Of a stretch of 64,000 nt of DNA, positions 8,761 to 17,384 are shown piece after piece. The stretch covers positions 3,415,447-3,479,446 of the forward strand of contig NZ_KN046818.1 of NCBI RefSeq assembly GCF_000742135.1, read 5' to 3'. The position numbers and the translations under genes are program-made. Each line of letters begins with the position of its first letter. Position 1 is the first letter of the stretch. This stretch comes from Klebsiella pneumoniae (GTDB lineage: Bacteria > Pseudomonadota > Gammaproteobacteria > Enterobacterales > Enterobacteriaceae). The notes beneath the pieces are model-generated. The model did no database searches and was not told the origin of the DNA. It worked only from the letters and a program-made list of their open reading frames with translations.

Positions 8761-9953
8761 CGGCGCGGATAGTCATTATCGGCGGCGGCCAGGCTGGCGG
8801 CTGGGCGGCGAAAACGCTGCGTGATGAAGGGTTTAGCGGCGAGATTTGCGTGGTTGCCGAAGAGCAATGGGATTTTTACGAACGTCCGCCGCTGTCGAAA
8901 GCGGCATTGCTGGAGGCCGAACCGGCGCTGCCGCGGTTATTCAGCGCCGAGGTGCAGCAGGCACTGGATTTGCGCTGGTACCGCCCGCTGCGCGCGAAAT
9001 CGATCGACCGGCAAAATAAAACCCTGGCGCTGAGCAACGGCGAAATGCTGGCGTACGACCTACTGCTGATCGCCACCGGCGGCCGCGCGCGGCTGCCGTC
9101 CGAGGCCTGGGGGCAGCATCCTCAGGTATATACCCTGCGCCACTGGCAGGACGCGCAGCGTCTGAAGCAGCGGTTGGCATCGGCAACGCGGCTGGCGATC
9201 GTCGGCGGCGGCTGGATTGGCCTCGAAATCGCCGCCTCGGCGCGCAAAAGCGGCGTAGCCGTGACCCTTTATGAACAGCAGCCGGCGCTGTGCATGCGCT
9301 CGGTCAGTATGGAGGTCTCGCAGGCGCTGGATGAGTTGCATCGCGGGCAGGGCGTTGATATTCGCCGCGGCTGCGGCGCGCTGGAGCTGGAAGATGATAA
9401 CGGCTTGCCGACGCTGCACTGCGACGGCCAGCGGGAAACCTTCGATGCGGTAGTGGTGGGGATCGGCGTCGATCTGAATCTCGAACTGGCGCGCGATGCC
9501 GGGCTCACTGTCGATCGCGGGATTGTCGTTAATGCCCAGGGGCGCAGTAACGATCCGGCGATTTTCGCCGCTGGCGATGTCGCCCAGCACCATCAGTACG
9601 GTCTGTGCATTCAGTCGTGGGCCTTTGCGCAAAATCAGGCCATCGCGACAGCGAAAGCGATGCTCGATCCACAGGCCAGCGGCTACGACGAGGCGCCGTG
9701 GCTGTGGTCAGATCAATACGATCGCAATGTCCAGATCCTCGGGATCCCGCAAGCGGGCAGCCGGACCATTGTGCGTGACGAGCCGCAGGGCGCGATCTAC
9801 TTCTCCCTGAATGCCGATGGACGCTTAACTCAGCTGGTGGCCTTCAATAATGCACGTATCGTGAAGCTGGCGAAGCGCTGGATGGCGGCGGGAAGGGATC
9901 TCTCTAACGTCCCGCTCGCTGACCCGACTTTCTCGCTGATGTCATTGCGATAA
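8757..9953 (+). CDS. FAD-dependent ferredoxin reductase of oxygenase system
   Basis: A 398-residue NAD(P)H:ferredoxin reductase of the BphA4/putidaredoxin-reductase type. The FAD motif GGGQAGG is near the start (about residues 9-15), the NAD motif GGGWIGLEIAASA is mid-protein, and the second FAD motif FAAGDVAQ is near residue 280. A C-terminal domain of about 80 residues is present, as in the family. The start at 8757 overlaps the previous stop by 4 bp; a longer frame from 8694 lies within the upstream gene. It completes the electron chain NAD(P)H - reductase - Rieske ferredoxin (4533) - oxygenase (5172). Confidence 0.93.
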   Translation: MTARIVIIGGGQAGGWAAKTLRDEGFSGEICVVAEEQWDFYERPPLSKAALLEAEPALPRLFSAEVQQALDLRWYRPLRAKSIDRQNKTLALSNGEMLAYDLLLIATGGRARLPSEAWGQHPQVYTLRHWQDAQRLKQRLASATRLAIVGGGWIGLEIAASARKSGVAVTLYEQQPALCMRSVSMEVSQALDELHRGQGVDIRRGCGALELEDDNGLPTLHCDGQRETFDAVVVGIGVDLNLELARDAGLTVDRGIVVNAQGRSNDPAIFAAGDVAQHHQYGLCIQSWAFAQNQAIATAKAMLDPQASGYDEAPWLWSDQYDRNVQILGIPQAGSRTIVRDEPQGAIYFSLNADGRLTQLVAFNNARIVKLAKRWMAAGRDLSNVPLADPTFSLMSLR

Positions 9954-9979
9954 GAAACGCGAACCCTTAAGGGGGAGAA

Positions 9980-11236
9980 ATGACCACATTAGAGACCAAC
10001 GCCGCGCCTGCAGAGGCGAGCGGCGAGGGCGTCCGCACGCCTGAAAAAGCAGTTCGTTGGGCCATTCCGCTGTCGCTGCTGGCCTGCGTGCTGCTGGCTT
10101 TTTTCGACAAAATCAGTATCGCCGCGCTGTTTTCCGATAGTCACTTCCAGCAGGCGATGGGCATCGATTTCGACACCACCCGGTTGGGCATTCTGATGAG
10201 TGCCTTTTTGCTGAGTTACGGCTTCTCGTCAGTGTTATTAAGCGGCCTTGGCGACCGGATTGCGCCGCTGCGTCTGCTGACTGGAATGATGGTGGTGTGG
10301 TGCATCCTGATGGTGATCATGGGCTTCACCCACAACTACGCGCTGATGGTGACGCTGCGCATCCTGTTGGGCATTGCTGAAGGGCCGCTGTTTCCGTTGG
10401 CGTTCGCCGTGGTGCGCCACACCTTCCCGCAGCGGCTACAGGCCCGCGCCACCATGCTGTGGCTGCTCGGCACGCCGGTTGGCGCGGCGCTGGGTTTCCC
10501 GCTGTCAATTTGGCTACTCAATACCTTCGGCTGGCAGAGCACATTTTTCGTGATGGCGATGCTGACGATACCGGTGCTGATTTTTGTACGCATCGGGCTG
10601 CGCGGCGTACAACTGGAGGCGAGAGCGAGCAGCGATAAAACCTCGCAGGAAGCGCGCCGCAGCGCGCGTCTCGAGCTCTTTGTGAGTCCGCATTTTTGGA
10701 TGATCTGCATCTTCAACATCGCCTTTCTCGCCTATCTGTGGGGGATCAACGGCTGGCTGCCGGGCTACCTGATTAAAGGCAAAGGCATTCATCTGGAACA
10801 CGCCGGCTGGCTGTCGTCGATGCCATTTATCGCCATGTTGCTAGGCGAAATTATCGGCGCCTGGCTGTCCGACCGCGTCGATAGGCGCGCCGCCGCCTGC
10901 TTTATTTCCCTGGCAGGCGCGGGTATTGGCCTGGCGGCAGTGATGCATTTCACCACGCCGCTGCCGGTAATCGCGGCGATGAGCTTTAGCACCTTTATGT
11001 GGGGCACCGGCGCGCCAAACATTTTCGCGCTGCTGGCTAAAGCGACCCATCCACGGGTCAGCGCCACGGCGGGTGGAATTTTCAACGGGCTGGGAAACTT
11101 TGCCGGGGCGCTATCGCCGGCGGTGATGGGCGCGCTTATCGCCTTCACCCATAGCATGGATTCCGGGCTGATTTTTCTGGCGGTGATGGCGGCGGTGGGC
11201 TGCGCCCTGTTACTGCCGCTGCTGAGACGTTACTGA
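9980..11236 (+). CDS. MFS transporter, anion:cation symporter type
   Basis: A 418-residue permease with about 12 membrane segments after a polar N-terminal tail of about 28 residues. FFDKISIAALFSD replaces the usual YxDR stretch of the anion:cation symporter family. It is preceded by AAGGGGGAGAAATG, a very strong ribosome site. It is the second MFS gene of the cluster; the first, at 2885, is transcribed away. Two importers may serve different related acids, or one may export an intermediate. Function is inferred from family and position. Confidence 0.88.
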   Translation: MTTLETNAAPAEASGEGVRTPEKAVRWAIPLSLLACVLLAFFDKISIAALFSDSHFQQAMGIDFDTTRLGILMSAFLLSYGFSSVLLSGLGDRIAPLRLLTGMMVVWCILMVIMGFTHNYALMVTLRILLGIAEGPLFPLAFAVVRHTFPQRLQARATMLWLLGTPVGAALGFPLSIWLLNTFGWQSTFFVMAMLTIPVLIFVRIGLRGVQLEARASSDKTSQEARRSARLELFVSPHFWMICIFNIAFLAYLWGINGWLPGYLIKGKGIHLEHAGWLSSMPFIAMLLGEIIGAWLSDRVDRRAAACFISLAGAGIGLAAVMHFTTPLPVIAAMSFSTFMWGTGAPNIFALLAKATHPRVSATAGGIFNGLGNFAGALSPAVMGALIAFTHSMDSGLIFLAVMAAVGCALLLPLLRRY

Positions 11237-11246
11237 GGATAAAACG

Positions 11247-11777
11247 ATGACTGATTCAACCGTAACTGCAAAACAGAGTTTGAAACCTGACCATATGACG
11301 ATGGAAGAGTGGGTGGAGTCGCGTATCGCGCGCTTTGAAGGCCGTAAATACGACTGGAATGCGCTGAAATTCCAGGCCGATTTCGATCCGAAATATCGCC
11401 GCGCGCAGATGCGCTACATCGGCACCGGCGCCACCGGCGTCGCCAGTGATACCAACACCGTTCCGGCCGAGCACTTCACCTTTTCCACCATGGTGTTGCC
11501 GTCCAAATGTGAAGGCCCGCTGCACCTGCATGATGACGTAGAAGAGGTGTTCTTCATGCTCAAAGGGCAGATCACTCTGATGATTCAGGACGGCGACAAC
11601 TATACCGAAACCGTGCTGCGCGAACGCGATCTGATCTCGGTGCCGCCTGGAATTTACCGCGGTTTGTTTAACCACGGCGAAGAAGAGGCGCTGATGTGCG
11701 TGATGCTCGGCACCCATAAGCCGCATATTCCGACCTACCCGGAAGATCATCCGCTGGCAAAAGTAAAACGTAACTAA
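11247..11777 (+). CDS. Cupin-domain protein
   Basis: A 176-residue single-domain cupin. The first metal motif is intact (G90 followed by H93-x-H95 and E99/E100 in GPLHLHDDVEEV). In the second motif (PPGIYRGLFN, residues 133-142) the usual metal-binding His is replaced by R138, while N142 remains. The first 45 residues are a helical extension. In such operons cupins act as ring-cleavage dioxygenases, isomerases or binding proteins; with a three-ligand site the choice is open. It lies 10 bp after the MFS gene and 6 bp before the hydrolase gene. Confidence 0.82.
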   Translation: MTDSTVTAKQSLKPDHMTMEEWVESRIARFEGRKYDWNALKFQADFDPKYRRAQMRYIGTGATGVASDTNTVPAEHFTFSTMVLPSKCEGPLHLHDDVEEVFFMLKGQITLMIQDGDNYTETVLRERDLISVPPGIYRGLFNHGEEEALMCVMLGTHKPHIPTYPEDHPLAKVKRN

Positions 11778-11783
11778 GGGGCG

Positions 11784-12557
11784 ATGATGACGGGGTTTCG
11801 TGAACAAGGAAGCGGTATTCCGCTGACGCTGCTGCACGGCATCAGTTCCGGCGCGGCCTCCTGGCATAAACAGATGGCGCTACCCGGCTACCGCGTGCTG
11901 GCCTGGGATATGCCCGGTTATGGTGAAAGCCCGATGCTGGCGGCGGCGCCGGCGAATGCCGGCGATTACGCCGACGCGCTGGCGCGAATGCTGGACCGCG
12001 CTGGAGTAGAGCAAACCATACTGGTCGGCCATTCGCTGGGCGCGCTGGTGGCGGCCGCCTTCGCCGCGAAATACCCGCAGAGGGTGCTTTACCTGGTGCT
12101 CGCCGACGTCGCGCAGGGCTACGGCCAGGCGGAAGCCGCACAGCGGGAAAAAGTCTGGCAGGGGCGTCAACAGCAGATAGCGCTGGGCGGCGAGGCGATG
12201 GCCCAGGGGCGGGCGGCAAAACTGCTGCGCCCTGGCGCGCGCGAAGCCGATGTGGCGACGGTGGCGGCGGGGATGCGCAGGCTACGCCGCGACGGTTATC
12301 TCGCCGCGGCCTGGATGCTGGCCCATGACGACATTCACCGTTGGCTCGCCGACTATCGCGGTCGTCTCTCCGTGTGGTGTGGCGAGCAGGATGCCATTAC
12401 CCAACCGGAGTTAGTGCAGGGAGTGGCGCTGCGTTACGGCGCTCCTTACATCGCCATCCCTCAGGCTGGACATGCCAGCTATCTCGATAACGAAATCTTT
12501 TTTAATCAACAGCTTTTACGCATAGGGGAAGAGGTGCGCGATGAATGCACAAATTGA
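11784..12557 (+). CDS. Alpha/beta-fold hydrolase
   Basis: A 257-residue hydrolase with the full triad: S84 in VGHSLGAL, D203 in CGEQDAIT and H230 in PQAGHASYL. The oxyanion-hole HG lies at residues 18-19. The fold and length match meta-cleavage product hydrolases (BphD, XylF and CmtE types), which split C-C bonds of ring-cleaved products, so it probably acts after the extradiol dioxygenase. An ester or enol-lactone hydrolase is an alternative. There are two adjacent ATGs (11784, 11787), and the first is used here. Its 3' end overlaps the next gene by 17 bp. Confidence 0.88.
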   Translation: MMTGFREQGSGIPLTLLHGISSGAASWHKQMALPGYRVLAWDMPGYGESPMLAAAPANAGDYADALARMLDRAGVEQTILVGHSLGALVAAAFAAKYPQRVLYLVLADVAQGYGQAEAAQREKVWQGRQQQIALGGEAMAQGRAAKLLRPGAREADVATVAAGMRRLRRDGYLAAAWMLAHDDIHRWLADYRGRLSVWCGEQDAITQPELVQGVALRYGAPYIAIPQAGHASYLDNEIFFNQQLLRIGEEVRDECTN

Positions 12558-13335
12558 AGGACGCGTCGCGGTAGTCACCGGCGGTTCGTCAGGAATCGGC
12601 TTTGAAACGCTGCGCCTGCTGCTGGGCGAAGGGGCGAAAGTCGCCTTTTGCGGCCGCAACCCGGATCGGCTTGCCAGCGCCCATGCGGCGTTGCAAAACG
12701 AATATCCAGAAGGTGAGGTGTTCTCCTGGCGCTGTGACGTACTGAACGAAGCTGAAGTTGAGGCGTTCGCCGCCGCGGTCGCCGCGCGTTTCGGCGGCGT
12801 CGATATGCTGATTAATAACGCCGGCCAGGGCTATGTCGCCCACTTCGCCGATACGCCACGTGAGGCCTGGCTGCACGAAGCCGAACTGAAACTGTTCGGC
12901 GTGATTAACCCGGTAAAGGCCTTTCAGTCCCTGCTAGAGGCGTCGGATATCGCCTCGATTACCTGTGTGAACTCGCTGCTGGCTCTGCAGCCGGAAGAGC
13001 ACATGATCGCCACCTCTGCCGCCCGCGCCGCGCTGCTCAATATGACGCTGACTCTGTCGAAAGAGCTGGTGGATAAAGGTATTCGTGTGAATTCCATTCT
13101 GCTGGGGATGGTGGAGTCCGGGCAGTGGCAGCGCCGTTTTGAGAGCCGAAGCGATAAGAGCCAGAGTTGGCAGCAGTGGACCGCCGATATCGCCCGTAAG
13201 CGGGGGATCCCGATGGCGCGTCTCGGTAAGCCGCAGGAGCCAGCGCAAGCGCTGCTATTCCTCGCTTCGCCGCTGGCCTCCTTTACCACCGGCGCGGCGC
13301 TGGACGTTTCCGGCGGTTTCTGTCGCCATCTGTAA
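12541..13335 (+). CDS. SDR-family protein with degenerate catalytic tetrad
   Basis: A 264-residue Rossmann-fold SDR. The nucleotide motif TGGSSGIG (13-20) and NNAG (92-95) are intact, and S145 is kept. However, the catalytic Tyr is T158 and the catalytic Lys is R162 (ATSAARAAL where YxASKAAL is expected), and the tetrad Asn is K117. The spacing S145 to T158 is the normal 13 residues, so the alignment is firm. It may bind a nucleotide and catalyse something other than standard ketone/alcohol chemistry. It overlaps the hydrolase gene by 17 bp and is followed after 6 bp by the aspartate-dehydrogenase-family gene. Confidence 0.87.
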   Translation: MNAQIEGRVAVVTGGSSGIGFETLRLLLGEGAKVAFCGRNPDRLASAHAALQNEYPEGEVFSWRCDVLNEAEVEAFAAAVAARFGGVDMLINNAGQGYVAHFADTPREAWLHEAELKLFGVINPVKAFQSLLEASDIASITCVNSLLALQPEEHMIATSAARAALLNMTLTLSKELVDKGIRVNSILLGMVESGQWQRRFESRSDKSQSWQQWTADIARKRGIPMARLGKPQEPAQALLFLASPLASFTTGAALDVSGGFCRHL

Positions 13336-13341
13336 GGAAAG

Positions 13342-14109
13342 ATGATGAAAAAGGTCATGTTAATTGGCTATGGCGCGATGGCCCAGGCGGTGATTGAACG
13401 CCTGCCGCCGCAGGTGAGGGTGGAGTGGATCGTGGCGCGCGAATCGCATCACGCAGCGATCTGCCTGCAGTTTGGTCAAGCGGTGACGCCGCTTACCGAT
13501 CCGCTGCAATGCGGTGGGACGCCGGATCTGGTGCTGGAATGCGCCAGTCAGCAGGCGGTCGCGCAATACGGCGAAGCGGTACTGGCGCGCGGCTGGCATC
13601 TGGCGGTGATCTCGACCGGTGCGTTGGCGGACAGCGAACTGGAACAGCGTTTACGTCAGGCGGGCGGCAAGTTGACGCTGCTGGCTGGCGCAGTAGCCGG
13701 GATTGACGGCCTGGCGGCGGCCAAAGAGGGGGGGCTTGAACGAGTGACCTATCAGTCGCGTAAAAGCCCGGCCAGCTGGCGCGGCAGCTATGCCGAACAG
13801 CTTATCGACCTCAGCGCGGTCAATGAAGCGCAAATTTTCTTCGAAGGCAGCGCCCGCGAGGCGGCGCGGCTATTCCCGGCAAATGCCAACGTGGCGGCAA
13901 CCATCGCGCTGGGCGGTATCGGCCTTGACGCGACCCGAGTACAGCTGATGGTCGATCCGGCGACGCAACGCAACACCCATACGCTACACGCCGAAGGATT
14001 GTTCGGCGAGTTTCACCTGGAGCTGAGCGGCCTGCCGCTCGCCAGCAATCCGAAAACATCGACCCTCGCGGCACTGAGCGCGGTACGCGCCTGCCGTGAA
14101 CTGGCATAA
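13342..14109 (+). CDS. L-aspartate dehydrogenase family protein
   Basis: A 255-residue NAD(P)-dependent dehydrogenase of the aspartate dehydrogenase (NadX-like) family. It has an N-terminal Rossmann motif GYGAMA, the family signature FPANANVAATIALGGIGLD, and the active-site region RNTHTLHAEGLFG with the conserved histidine. The family interconverts L-aspartate and oxaloacetate plus ammonia through iminosuccinate. Enzymes of this family have been purified from Klebsiella pneumoniae and Pseudomonas aeruginosa. Inside an aromatic catabolic operon its job is unclear: it may release ammonia from an amino-acid-like fragment. Tandem ATGs (13342, 13345) follow AAGGAAAG. Confidence 0.88.
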   Translation: MMKKVMLIGYGAMAQAVIERLPPQVRVEWIVARESHHAAICLQFGQAVTPLTDPLQCGGTPDLVLECASQQAVAQYGEAVLARGWHLAVISTGALADSELEQRLRQAGGKLTLLAGAVAGIDGLAAAKEGGLERVTYQSRKSPASWRGSYAEQLIDLSAVNEAQIFFEGSAREAARLFPANANVAATIALGGIGLDATRVQLMVDPATQRNTHTLHAEGLFGEFHLELSGLPLASNPKTSTLAALSAVRACRELA

Positions 14110-14124
14110 CGCAGAGAGGCTGAG

Positions 14125-15594
14125 ATGGACGAATTAGACATTTTTATCGGCGGCCAATGGCGTCGCGGCGGCGGCAATTTGATGCACAGCCAGTTTCCGG
14201 CGGATGGCGCTATTAACGCGGCGCTGCATGCGGCAAGCCTCGATGATTTACAGGAGGCGATCGACAGCGCCGACCGCGCCTGGCGGGAGCCAACGTGGCG
14301 GGCGATGCTGCCGCATCAGCGGGCGAAGATCCTGCATAAAGTCGCCGATCTGATTGAAGCACAGCTTGATGAGCTCACCCAAAAGCAGAGCCGCGATAAC
14401 GGTAAACCGCTGGCGGAAGCGCGAGGGCTGGTGATGAGCGCGGCGGGGACGGCGCGCTATTTTGCCGCCGCCTGCGAGTTACTGGAAGGCGAGCTGCCGA
14501 CGCCGCGGCAGGCGGATCTATTGACTCTGAGCCGCTATGAGCCGCTGGGCGTGGTGGCGGCGATCACCCCGTGGAACTCGCCGATCGCCAGCGAAATGCA
14601 GAAGGTGGCCCCGGCGATCGCCGCCGGAAATGCGGTGATCCTCAAACCGGCGGAAGCCACGCCGCTCATGGCGCTGGAGCTGGCGAAGATCTTTGAGCAG
14701 GCCGGTTTACCCGCCGGACTGCTGAGCGTGCTGCCGGGTAAAGGATCGATTATCGGCGATGCGCTGGCCCGCCATCCTAAGGTGCGCAAAATTTCCTTTA
14801 CCGGCGGCACCACCACCGGACGTCACCTGGCGCACGTGGCGGCGGAAAAGCTGATCCCGGCGTCACTGGAGCTGGGCGGCAAATCGCCGACCATCGTGCT
14901 GGAAGATGCCGATATCGAACAGGCGGCGCGGGGCATCTGCTACGGCATTTTCAGCTCCGGCGGTCAGGCCTGTATTGCCGGCTCGCGGCTGTTTGTTCAT
15001 GACAAAGTGTATCCGCAATTAATGGCCCGCCTGCTGGAGTTAACCCAAGGGCTGCGGGTTGGCCATCCGTTCAGCGCTGGCACCCACGTCGGGCCGCTGA
15101 TCAACGATAAACACCGGCAGAGCGTGCTGGAGTACGTCGAGCTGGCGAAACGCGAAGGCGGCAGCGTGCTATGCGGCGGCGAGATCCCGGCGGATCCGGC
15201 GCTGGCGGCAGGCAGCTATTTCCTGCCGACCATCATTGAAGGGCTGAACAATCAGGCCCGCGTTTGCCAGGAAGAGATCTTCGGACCGGTTCTGGTGGCG
15301 ATGCGTTTTCACGATGAAGCGGCGCTGATCCGCGAGGCCAATGATTCGGTCTTCGGACTGGCGGCGGGGATCTGGACGCGTGATACCGGCCGCGCGCTGC
15401 GTCTGAGCGAACAACTGGAAGCCGGTACGGTGTGGATCAACACCTACAAAGTTTTCTCCATTTCGACCCCGTTTGGGGGCTTTAAAGAGAGCGGTCTGGG
15501 CCGCGAAAAAGGGATCCAGGGGCTGAAAGCCTGGATGCAACAAAAGAGCATTTATCTGGCGACGGGTAATAGCGTCAACCACTGGTGCGACTGA
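14125..15594 (+). CDS. NAD(P)+-dependent aldehyde dehydrogenase
   Basis: A 489-residue member of the aldehyde dehydrogenase superfamily with a complete active site: N151 (TPWNSP), K174 (LKPAEAT), E249 (LELGGKSP) and C283 (GGQACIAGS). The nucleotide loop is FTGGTTTG. It resembles the betaine-aldehyde, benzaldehyde and hydroxymuconic-semialdehyde dehydrogenase branch. The following gene encodes a decarboxylase-type ThDP enzyme whose aldehyde product it could oxidise. The spacing of 13-15 bp on both sides fits the same operon. Confidence 0.92.
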   Translation: MDELDIFIGGQWRRGGGNLMHSQFPADGAINAALHAASLDDLQEAIDSADRAWREPTWRAMLPHQRAKILHKVADLIEAQLDELTQKQSRDNGKPLAEARGLVMSAAGTARYFAAACELLEGELPTPRQADLLTLSRYEPLGVVAAITPWNSPIASEMQKVAPAIAAGNAVILKPAEATPLMALELAKIFEQAGLPAGLLSVLPGKGSIIGDALARHPKVRKISFTGGTTTGRHLAHVAAEKLIPASLELGGKSPTIVLEDADIEQAARGICYGIFSSGGQACIAGSRLFVHDKVYPQLMARLLELTQGLRVGHPFSAGTHVGPLINDKHRQSVLEYVELAKREGGSVLCGGEIPADPALAAGSYFLPTIIEGLNNQARVCQEEIFGPVLVAMRFHDEAALIREANDSVFGLAAGIWTRDTGRALRLSEQLEAGTVWINTYKVFSISTPFGGFKESGLGREKGIQGLKAWMQQKSIYLATGNSVNHWCD

Positions 15595-15607
15595 GAAAGG
15601 GTGAGCA

Positions 15608-17248
15608 ATGAGCGAAATGATAACCGTCGGCGATGCCATCGCCAGAACGCTGGAGCAGTATCACGTTGAAGCCATTTATGGCGTCATTTCTATCCATAAC
15701 CTGCCGATCGCCGATGCCGTCGGCCAGCGGGAAAAAATCCGCTTTGTTCCAGCGCGCGGTGAAGCGGGCTCGGTGACCATGGCTGACGCGCACGGCCGTT
15801 TTTCCGGGCTCGGCGTGGCGCTGACCAGTACCGGCGCGGGTGCGGGTAATGCGGTCGGCGCGCTGGTTGAGGCGATGAACGCCGGTACGCCGCTGCTGCA
15901 CCTGACCGGACAGGTCGAAAAAGCCTGGCTGGACGCCGACACCGGTTTCATTCATGAAACCCGCGATCAGTTGACCTTCCTGAAAGCCAGTTCGAAGCGC
16001 GCTTACCGCATTAGCAACGCCAACCAGGCGGTGGCTATCCTGCATAAGGCGATTCAGGAGGCGCAGACGCCGCCGTGCGGCCCGGTCTCGGTGGAGATCC
16101 CAATCGACATTCAGAGCGCCAAAATTCCGCTTTCACTGCTGACCGCGCCGCTGAAACGCGCTCCGGCGGTTGAGCCGGAAGCGTCGCTGGTCGATGCGCT
16201 GTGGGCGCAGCTTAAGCAGGCGAAGCAGCCGCTGCTGTGGCTTGGCGGCGGCGCGTTAGAGAGCGGCGAGGCGGTGAAGACGCTGGCGGATGCCGGGGTG
16301 ACGGTGATTTCCAGTACCCACGGCCGCGGCATTCTGGCGGACAGCCATCGCGCCAGCCTGCGCGCGTTTCATAATTCTCCCTCGGTTGAAGCGCTGATTT
16401 CACAATGTGATTTCACACTTGTTGCCGGTTCCCGGCTGCGCAGCAACGAAACGCGCTCGTGGACGCTGGAACTGCCCACGCCGCGGGTGCAGATTGATAT
16501 TGACCCGGCGGCGGCCAGCCGTAACTACTTGATGGACAATACCCTGGTGGCGGATTGCCGGGCGCTATTAGCGGCGCTGGCAGCGCGGGTGCAGGGCCGG
16601 ATATGGGGCGATGCGCGTTGGGATAGCCAGCTTAAAGAGGCGGTAGAGGCGGCGGAGCAGGGGCTGCGCGACCAGTGCGGCGATTACGCTAAATTGAATG
16701 ACGCGATTGCGCAGGCGCTGCCCGATGACGGCATCCTGGTGCGCGATATTACCGTTTCCGGCAGCCTGTGGGGCAGCCGTCTGTTCCGCGCTCACGGCCC
16801 GCTGATGAATATCCATTCTCTGGCCGGAGCCATCGGTATGGGGCTACCGATGGCGGTGGGTACCGCGATTGCCAATCCGCAACGTAAAGTGGTCGGCCTG
16901 GTCGGCGACGGCGGCCTGAGCCTCAACCTTGGCGAACTGGCGACCCTGGCGCAGGAGAAGGCCAACGTGACGCTGTTGATTATGAATGACGGCGGCTACG
17001 GCGTAATGCGCGGTATTCAGGATAAGTATTTTGGCGGCCGCCAGTATTACAACGAGCTGCACACGCCAGACTTTACCCTGTTGGCGCAGGCGATGGGTCT
17101 GCAGGCGTGGAGCGTGGATCGGGCTGAGGATTTCCAGGCGGTGATGACCGAAGCGCTGGCGATGCCGGGGCCATCGGTGGTGGAAGTGAAGATGGGCCAG
17201 ATTGGCGCGCTGCGCTTTGCCGGCCCGCCGCAGAAGACGCTGTATTAA
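15608..17248 (+). CDS. Thiamine-diphosphate enzyme, 2-oxoacid decarboxylase-like
   Basis: A 546-residue ThDP-binding protein with the domain order PYR (1-165), central (190-320) and PP (370-540). The cofactor-activating glutamate is E52 (ARGEAGSVTMAD), and the Mg-ThDP motif runs from GDG (433-435) to N460-D461. The family includes acetolactate synthase, benzoylformate decarboxylase and oxalyl-CoA decarboxylase; I cannot separate these by eye. A 2-oxoacid decarboxylase feeding the adjacent aldehyde dehydrogenase, as in the mandelate pathway, is the simplest reading. It is the last gene of the long operon; no intrinsic terminator with a T-run follows, only a hairpin. Confidence 0.87.
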   Translation: MSEMITVGDAIARTLEQYHVEAIYGVISIHNLPIADAVGQREKIRFVPARGEAGSVTMADAHGRFSGLGVALTSTGAGAGNAVGALVEAMNAGTPLLHLTGQVEKAWLDADTGFIHETRDQLTFLKASSKRAYRISNANQAVAILHKAIQEAQTPPCGPVSVEIPIDIQSAKIPLSLLTAPLKRAPAVEPEASLVDALWAQLKQAKQPLLWLGGGALESGEAVKTLADAGVTVISSTHGRGILADSHRASLRAFHNSPSVEALISQCDFTLVAGSRLRSNETRSWTLELPTPRVQIDIDPAAASRNYLMDNTLVADCRALLAALAARVQGRIWGDARWDSQLKEAVEAAEQGLRDQCGDYAKLNDAIAQALPDDGILVRDITVSGSLWGSRLFRAHGPLMNIHSLAGAIGMGLPMAVGTAIANPQRKVVGLVGDGGLSLNLGELATLAQEKANVTLLIMNDGGYGVMRGIQDKYFGGRQYYNELHTPDFTLLAQAMGLQAWSVDRAEDFQAVMTEALAMPGPSVVEVKMGQIGALRFAGPPQKTLY

Positions 17249-17267
17249 TGATAACCCAGTGACCCCA

Positions 17268-17292
17268 ACCCTCTCCCTTCCGGGGAGAGGGT
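17268..17292. repeat. CCCTCTCCC-type intergenic hairpin
   Basis: ACCCTCTCCC pairs with GGAGAGGGT around a short loop, forming a strong stem 20 bp after the ThDP gene. Related hairpins occur at 22095-22116 and 47184-47207. A degenerate copy follows within about 70 bp (around 17349-17380). Confidence 0.6.
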
Positions 17293-17384
17293 ACCGCACG
17301 GCACAGGGGGTTAATCAAGGCGCCGGACGGTTGCTCCTGCGCGCCGGGAGAGGGCCGGCTCACTGGAGAGGGTTCATTATATGG

